Shown here piece after piece: positions 6,103 to 8,131 of a stretch of 8,131 nt of DNA. The stretch covers positions 1 through 8,131 of the forward strand of contig JAATGD010000283.1 of NCBI GenBank assembly GCA_015654965.1, given 5' to 3'. The notes under the pieces are model-generated. The model was not told the DNA's origin. It saw only the letters and a list, made by a program, of their open reading frames with translations, and did not search any database. Every line of letters starts with the position of its first letter. Position 1 is the first letter of the stretch. This DNA comes from Hyphomicrobiales bacterium. Lineage in GTDB: Bacteria; Pseudomonadota; Alphaproteobacteria; Rhizobiales; Rhizobiaceae. The position numbers and the translations under genes were made by a program.

Positions 6103-6362
6103 CACTCTTATTTCCGAACCCCAGCAGAAGCTTTGATGATTTTGAGGCCGGCGTGCGCTTCATTGGATATGATGGTATGATCTCCGTTCCATTTCTGATC
6201 GAGAAAAGCGCATTGGAACGAATGGGCGCAATTGCCACAACCGAAGCGTCGCTTCTGACTGCATTCGATGCATCGCGTAAGATGATCTATGCAGTCGCCT
6301 GCAAGCTATATGGCCAGGCTCGCCAGACATCCTATCGAATAAAACTGCAGGATATGGGATAG
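6099..6362 (+). CDS. DUF1488 family protein
   Basis: The 87-aa product matches the DUF1488 pattern over its full length: LLFPNPSRSFDDFEAGVRFI at the start, GYDGMISVPFLIEKSALERM in the middle and TAFDASRKMIYAVACKLYGQ near the end. The family is common in Proteobacteria, usually 80-100 aa, and its function is unknown. The start is secure: AAAGGA (6085-6090) lies eight bases upstream, and the ATG overlaps the previous stop as ATGA. It closes the small operon begun at 5842. No transmembrane helix is seen, so it is probably cytosolic. Confidence 0.85.
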   Translation: MTLLFPNPSRSFDDFEAGVRFIGYDGMISVPFLIEKSALERMGAIATTEASLLTAFDASRKMIYAVACKLYGQARQTSYRIKLQDMG

Positions 6363-6520
6363 AAATCTTACTTTTAATCAAGGCTTCTGCCTTCAAGTGA
6401 CCTTAATTGCTTCATTGCGATTGTATCGAATGAAGCGCATTATTAAATTGTAGAAAATAATTAAATAGGATTTTTTCTTTATAAGCACATATCTCTCCCC
6501 TAAATTGAAAGGATAACGAA
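6363..6520 (+). promoter_or_regulatory. Intergenic stretch with an 11-bp hairpin, leader of the 75-aa gene
   Basis: A hairpin at 6410-6435 pairs CTTCATT (6410-6416) with AATGAAG (6429-6435) and CGAT (6418-6421) with ATCG (6425-6428), leaving one bulged G and a 3-nt loop. No T-run follows, so it is not an ordinary terminator. It may be an operator or a leader structure. A smaller hairpin, AAGGC-TTCT-GCCTT (6380-6393), lies just after the DUF1488 stop and may end that operon weakly. The rest, to 6500, is AT-rich and probably holds the promoter of the next gene, but I could not fix its boxes. Confidence 0.45.
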
Positions 6521-6748
6521 ATGTCTTCCATCATTAATACTGTAAACTTTAGTCCTGCAAACAACCGCTTACTTAAAATAATGCTTTCAAATGCTGGCTA
6601 TGAAACCTTACGAATGCGACCGTTGACGGGTCCTCTCTGGGAACAGTCACAAAGAGTATTGAAGCACTTTATGACGGGTGTCGTGCATTCCAAACAATTC
6701 CATGAATCGCCCACGCCGGAAGCTACAGCTGCTTACGGTACAGCGTAA
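6521..6748 (+). CDS. Small soluble protein of unknown function (75 aa)
   Basis: The start is well supported by AAAGGA (6508-6513), seven bases before ATG 6521. The 75-aa product has a helical-looking N-terminal half (PANNRLLKIMLSNAGYETLR), a middle with WEQSQRVLKHFMTG, and a short acidic, Ala-rich tail (ESPTPEATAAYGTA). There is no signal peptide, transmembrane helix or cysteine, and I do not recognise the family. Its first ten bases, ATGTCTTCCA, are the same as those of the gene at 5842, but the proteins do not resemble each other further on. It has its own upstream region, so it is probably a separate transcription unit, possibly read through into the 46-aa gene 81 bp downstream. Confidence 0.6.
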   Translation: MSSIINTVNFSPANNRLLKIMLSNAGYETLRMRPLTGPLWEQSQRVLKHFMTGVVHSKQFHESPTPEATAAYGTA

Positions 6749-6790
6749 CTTGAACCAGCAATCTATTATGTGTTGAGAGCACCAATTTTC

Positions 6791-6810
6791 ATCTGACAAC
6801 AGCGTCAGAT
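6791..6810 (+). promoter_or_regulatory. Perfect hairpin just upstream of a ribosome binding site
   Basis: ATCTGAC (6791-6797) and GTCAGAT (6804-6810) form a perfect 7-bp stem with a 6-nt loop AACAGC. It ends five bases before AAGAAGGA, the Shine-Dalgarno of the gene at 6830, and about 40 bases after the previous stop. With no T-run it is unlikely to be a terminator. An RNA-stability element, a protein-binding site or an operator would fit. Confidence 0.5.
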
Positions 6811-6829
6811 TACAAGAAGGATCCAAATT

Positions 6830-6970
6830 ATGGCTAAAGGACAGATGCGTGGGAATCGTGAAATTCGCAAGCCGAAGAAAGATAAGTCTGCCGTTAAAGA
6901 AATGGAGCAAAATCCCTCACTTGGTCACTTTCCAACATTGAAAAAAGAAATGCTAAAAAACAAAAAATAA
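6830..6970 (+). CDS. Small basic protein of the MAKGQxRxNREIRKPKK type, unknown function
   Basis: This 46-aa gene is too short for many gene callers but is well supported. AAGAAGGA (6814-6821) lies eight bases before ATG 6830, and the N-terminus MAKGQMRGNREIRKPKKDKS matches, as I recall it, a widespread family of very small Lys/Arg-rich proteins in Proteobacteria (start M-x-K-G-Q-x-R-x-N-R-E-x-R-K-P-K). The family has no established function. The strong positive charge suggests nucleic acid or ribosome binding, which is only an inference. The C-terminal half (PSLGHFPTLKKEMLKNKK) is less typical. No terminator hairpin is visible after the stop, and it converges with the membrane-protein gene at 7024-7164. 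Confidence 0.72.
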   Translation: MAKGQMRGNREIRKPKKDKSAVKEMEQNPSLGHFPTLKKEMLKNKK

Positions 6971-7023
6971 TTATAATTAATGTCCTTTATTGTGATCGTA
7001 TAAATATGAATTTTACTATTATT

Positions 7024-7164
7024 TCATATCATATGATATGTTCGCATGACCCAGAAGATTACTAAAATATCCAATAACATCATTGCAATAACAATAAGAT
7101 AGATTCCCATCTTAGTTTTAAAGAAGATTTTAGTTAACCGGAAAGTACCGCCATGATTAGACAT
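7024..7164 (-). CDS. 46-aa single-pass membrane protein of unknown function
   Basis: The product has a short basic N-terminus (MSNHGGTFRLTKIFFKTKMG) and one strong hydrophobic helix (about residues 19-40, with LIVIAMMLLDILVIFWVM) that ends close to the C-terminus. The start is chosen from AGGAG (7176-7172), seven bases before ATG 7164, a near-ideal site. The frame continues upstream to 7248, but that part has no such signal. The basic N-terminal side suggests an N-in orientation. I do not recognise a family; tiny one-helix proteins often modulate larger membrane complexes or respond to stress. A 16-bp palindrome covers its last codons. Confidence 0.62.
   Translation of the reverse strand: MSNHGGTFRLTKIFFKTKMGIYLIVIAMMLLDILVIFWVMRTYHMI
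7025..7040. repeat. 16-bp perfect palindrome at the end of the small membrane gene
   Basis: CATATCATATGATATG equals its own reverse complement. It covers the last codons and stop of the 46-aa gene and lies between two convergent genes. It could be a regulator site or a chance feature of AT-rich DNA. Confidence 0.4.
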
Positions 7165-7451
7165 TTGTTCTCTCCTGTTAAATGCTATAAAATACACACT
7201 ACTGGTGAATAGCGTCGAAAAAGCGATGAACCGTTCCGGAATTGGCAAAGGTGCTTCGTTTACGCATGACAGCTCGTACGCTTGGTTACGTAAACGCGCT
7301 CAAATCGACAGCTTGCTCGACTTCGCCTGCGGTTTCCGATCGCTGATTTTCAGTGTCCGCCATCAGATGGGACCGCACGTTATCGGCAATATCTAAGGGC
7401 AAGAGGAGGCTGGTGGTGCGATGGTTGTCACCATGATGTGCAGGACTCGCG
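7165..7451. other. Gap of about 290 bp without a supported gene
   Basis: I see no convincing gene. Two weak open frames cross it: a plus frame at 7205-7396 starting with GTG and without a Shine-Dalgarno, and a minus frame open from 7489 to 7286. The minus frame holds an ATG at 7363 (MADTENQRSETAGEVEQAVD and five more residues) and looks more protein-like, but it has no clear start signal and no recognisable family. The N-terminal DUF4130 part of the downstream gene would be expected here, and I cannot find it in any plus frame. The likely deletion or rearrangement joint lies in this stretch. Confidence 0.4.
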
Positions 7452-8131
7452 ATGCGTGGATCGCATTGCCTGCAGCAGGTGTTGGCCTTTTATTTCGCCA
7501 ATATCTTTAATCCGGCACGGCTAAAACTGAATGCGATGCGCTCTGAAATGCCGAAGAAGTATTGGAAGAACCTGCCCGAAACGCGCCTGAATCCGGGTAT
7601 GTTACGAGATACCGAGTCATGGATGGAGCGAATGCGCGCGGTCGCGATTTCGACCCGTTATCGCGCTGCAACGCCGCAAGCGGCCGAATTCCGTCAGACA
7701 ATGATCGAAGCGCGAGCGGCTGCCGGAGATTGTCATCGATGTGGATTATGCGAGGCCGCAACCCAGACTGTTTGGGGTGAAGGGCCGGAAGACGCTGAGC
7801 TCATGGTTGTAGGAGAACAGCCGGGTGATCGTGAGGATCTGGAAGGTCGACCTTTCGCAGGTCCGGCAGGTTACCTCTTGCGTGGAGCCATGGTTGCAGC
7901 AGGAGTGGAAGTCGGGCAGACATGGCTGACCAATGCAGTTAAGCACTTCAAGTTTACGCCGCGTGGCAAGCGTCGCCTGCATCAAAATCCCAACCGGAAC
8001 GAAATTATGCATTGTCGATGGTGGCTGGGGCTCGAATTGGCTTTCATTCGTCCACGAATGGTGATGGCGCTCGGAGCGTCTGCGGCTTTCGCGCTCACAA
8101 ATAATGACACTCCACTTACGTCCCGGCAAGG
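7452..8131 (+). CDS. udgX: UdgX-like uracil-DNA-binding protein, 5'-truncated, runs off the window
   Basis: The frame gives 226 residues to the window edge. Residues 14-43 (FANIFNPARLK, then MPKKYWKNLPE) are the tail of a DUF4130 domain. A UDG-superfamily domain follows: CHRCGLC with C94 and C97, GEQPGDREDLEGRPFAGPAG (121-140) as the UdgX form of motif A, TNAVKHFKFTPRGKRRLHQN (160-179) with the KRRxH loop, and C188 in HCRWW. In UdgX the His of that loop (H177 here) bonds covalently to the abasic site after uracil removal; Fe-S binding by the cysteines is usual. Full fused homologues carry a complete DUF4130 domain, often beside a radical SAM repair gene. Here an in-frame stop at 7434-7436 cuts the frame and that part is missing. 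ATG 7452 does have AGGA (7442-7445) six bases upstream, so a shortened protein could be made. Confidence 0.82.
   Translation, partial: MRGSHCLQQVLAFYFANIFNPARLKLNAMRSEMPKKYWKNLPETRLNPGMLRDTESWMERMRAVAISTRYRAATPQAAEFRQTMIEARAAAGDCHRCGLCEAATQTVWGEGPEDAELMVVGEQPGDREDLEGRPFAGPAGYLLRGAMVAAGVEVGQTWLTNAVKHFKFTPRGKRRLHQNPNRNEIMHCRWWLGLELAFIRPRMVMALGASAAFALTNNDTPLTSRQ

Noticed and set aside
5842..6530. Possible duplication, because two genes share the first ten bases ATGTCTTCCA
   Set aside because: The similarity stops after the first few codons, so it is most likely chance.
7205..7396. 63-aa plus-strand frame before udgX
   Set aside because: It starts with GTG, has no Shine-Dalgarno, matches no family and is not the missing DUF4130 domain.
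7286..7489. Minus-strand open frame with a protein-like end (MADTENQRSETAGEVEQAVD)
   Set aside because: It has some coding feel but no ribosome binding site or known family, and it overlaps the udgX start region. It is noted in the gap entry, not called.
7746..8129. 127-aa minus-strand frame
   Set aside because: It is antisense to the clear UdgX coding frame.

Overview
The window looks like chromosomal DNA of an alphaproteobacterium of the order Hyphomicrobiales (Rhizobiales), probably near Brucella/Ochrobactrum. This rests on a BA14K-family protein, a HisKA_2-type kinase next to a single-domain receiver, a DUF1488 protein, a UdgX-type protein with a DUF4130 remnant, and a cytosolic GH144/COG5368-like glycosidase. 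The genus is an inference from family distribution only.

Layout. (1) 1-212, minus: a decayed fragment of an IS3-type transposase OrfA running off the left edge. (2) 456-929, plus: a secreted BA14K-family protein, closed by a strong hairpin at 951-983. (3) 1001-2326, plus, and 2310-3167, minus: a glucoamylase-like glycosidase and a transglutaminase-like protein that converge and overlap by 17 bp. (4) 3249-4392, minus: two adjacent pseudogenes, a HisKA_2 sensor kinase followed by a CheY-like receiver, each broken by several indels. (5) 4432-4903, minus: a complete cold-shock gene unit with a near-consensus sigma70 promoter, a leader of about 135 nt, a 69-aa CspA-type protein and a terminator. 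(6) 5151-7164: a run of very small genes (about 25-116 aa) in AT-richer DNA, some translationally coupled, several preceded by perfect inverted repeats. It includes a DUF1488 protein, two one-helix membrane proteins and a small basic protein. (7) 7452-8131, plus: a UdgX-like uracil-DNA-binding protein that has lost most of its N-terminal DUF4130 domain and continues past the right edge.

How it fits together. The left third carries ordinary envelope and carbohydrate or protein housekeeping functions. The middle holds a dead two-component pair that has decayed as a unit. The right half is an accessory-looking string of small stress-type or unknown genes ending in a 5'-truncated DNA repair gene. 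Together with the IS remnant, this suggests a region that tolerates insertion, deletion and gene decay. No tRNA, rRNA, CRISPR array or intact mobile element was seen. The best candidates for something undescribed are the small-gene cluster with its leader hairpins and the shortened UdgX protein.
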